64,000 nt of DNA from CAYXVJ01 sp050309435 (GTDB taxonomy: Bacteria > Bacillota > Clostridia > Saccharofermentanales > Fastidiosipilaceae). Below are positions 62,797 to 64,000 of the stretch, in pieces. Made by a program: the position numbers and the translations under genes. The notes beneath the pieces were generated by a model. It had not been told where the DNA came from. It searched no databases and saw nothing but the letters and a program-made list of their open reading frames with translations. The DNA lies in the NCBI GenBank assembly GCA_050309435.1, contig JBNRMJ010000012.1, forward strand, positions 15,484-79,483, given 5' to 3'. Each line of letters starts with the position of its first letter. Positions within the stretch are counted from its first letter, which is position 1.

Positions 62797-62847
62797 CCTC
62801 ACCCTCCGTTCGAATTTCTCGTCAAGTAAAACTTGCTTACTCAAGTG

Positions 62848-62856
62848 ATTATAACA
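62848..62856 (-). promoter_or_regulatory. Extended -10 promoter for the wal operon
   Basis: Minus strand TGTTATAAT, a perfect TATAAT with a TGn extension, about 50 bp ahead of walR; the -35 region is poor. Confidence 0.55.
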
Positions 62857-62910
62857 AACTTCACTATATTGCGTGCATCATATGGAAATTTATGCGTGAT
62901 TCAAGTATAT

Positions 62911-62947
62911 AGAAAAAGCCGACAGCTCATGCGCTATCGGCTTTTAT
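62911..62947 (-). terminator. rRNA operon terminator
   Basis: Minus strand: AAAGCCGATAGC...GCTGTCGGCTTT then TTCTATAT, right after the 5S gene. Confidence 0.85.
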
Positions 62948-62952
62948 ATAGA

Positions 62953-63068
62953 TCCGGCGGAGACTTATCTTCCCGGGCCGTCGCCAGCCAAGTATTGTCA
63001 GCACGGGAGAGCTTAACGACTGTGTTCGGAATGGGAACAGGTGTGGCCTCTCCGTTATATCCACCGGA
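62953..63068 (-). rRNA. rrf: 5S ribosomal RNA
   Basis: About 116 nt with complementary ends TCCGGTGG / CCGCCGGA and the conserved loop sequence CCCATTCCGAACAC. Ends are set by the pairing. It follows 23S after about 155 bp with no tRNA between. Confidence 0.95.
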
Positions 63069-63223
63069 AATGGTTGAGACTGTCGCTTGACACCCTCAAA
63101 ACTGCCTGGAGAAGAAGAGAGGGAGGCCGACAAGGCCGAAGCCAAAATCCTGCTTGATTTTCCTTGAGTCTAATGAGTGCCGAACTTGTGCCGGAACCAA
63201 GACAGCGCCTGGAACCGTTGGTG

Positions 63224-64000
<777 letters not shown>

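Overview
The window looks like a low-to-middle GC Bacillota chromosome, probably an anaerobic member of class Clostridia. The reasons are the whiA-yvcK-rapZ-murB-hprK cluster, a WalRK-type two-component operon with murA and a WalJ-type hydrolase, a short HisG paired with HisZ, a clostridial-spacing hybrid-cluster protein beside a Crp/Fnr regulator, and standard Firmicutes -35/-10 promoters. I cannot name a genus from this sequence alone.

Layout. 1-7 kb: the end of a membrane-anchored family 2 glycosyltransferase, an M3 oligoendopeptidase, transketolase, a broken HTH regulator and an unassigned TIM-barrel protein. 7-14.5 kb (minus strand): fused SecDF, then a five-gene run yigZ-like, NYN/OST-HTH, SGNH hydrolase, DUF368 (PopT-type) and malQ. 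14.6-19 kb: an ABC exporter and Lon. 19-23.7 kb: the str operon rpsL-rpsG-fusA-tuf with a structured rpsL-rpsG gap. 23.9-33.5 kb: serS, a Crp/Fnr regulator divergent from hcp, trmL, and whiA-yvcK-rapZ-murB-hprK with a tRNA-Gly. 33.6-38.2 kb: a less conserved stretch with an unknown alpha-helical protein, an MFS transporter, a PhnA-type zinc ribbon, a small membrane protein, a TPR gene and a decayed MFS gene.

38.4-44.2 kb is an AT-rich foreign island. It holds a large serine recombinase with the tail of a second one, a holin missing its 5' end, a LysM amidase with a premature stop, and an orphan DUF262/HNH protein resembling GmrSD-type restriction enzymes. The island is bracketed by two different arrays, each with an exact 20-bp period; an ACTGGGTKCA motif lies at its left edge and in inverted orientation at its right edge. 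This is the most unusual part of the window.

44.3-49 kb: a five-tRNA cluster (Met, Glu, Val, Gly, Cys in transcription order), then rplL-rplJ behind an L10 leader, rplA-rplK, and nusG-secE-rpmG behind a leader with an intrinsic-terminator hairpin. 49-56.4 kb: a histidine operon hisZ-hisG-hisD-hisC-hisB-purC-hisA-hisI-hisE that contains purC but lacks hisH and hisF. 56.5-62.8 kb: walR-walK-murA-walJ-rlmH-thpR and a creatininase-family gene. The window ends in an rRNA operon read on the minus strand (5S and the 3' part of 23S).

Functionally most of the window is housekeeping: translation, cell-envelope control, carbon flux, histidine and purine synthesis, protein export and proteolysis. Nonsense or frame damage is concentrated in the accessory stretches (near 5.5 kb, 37.8 kb and 41.9 kb), which marks them as decaying or recently acquired DNA.
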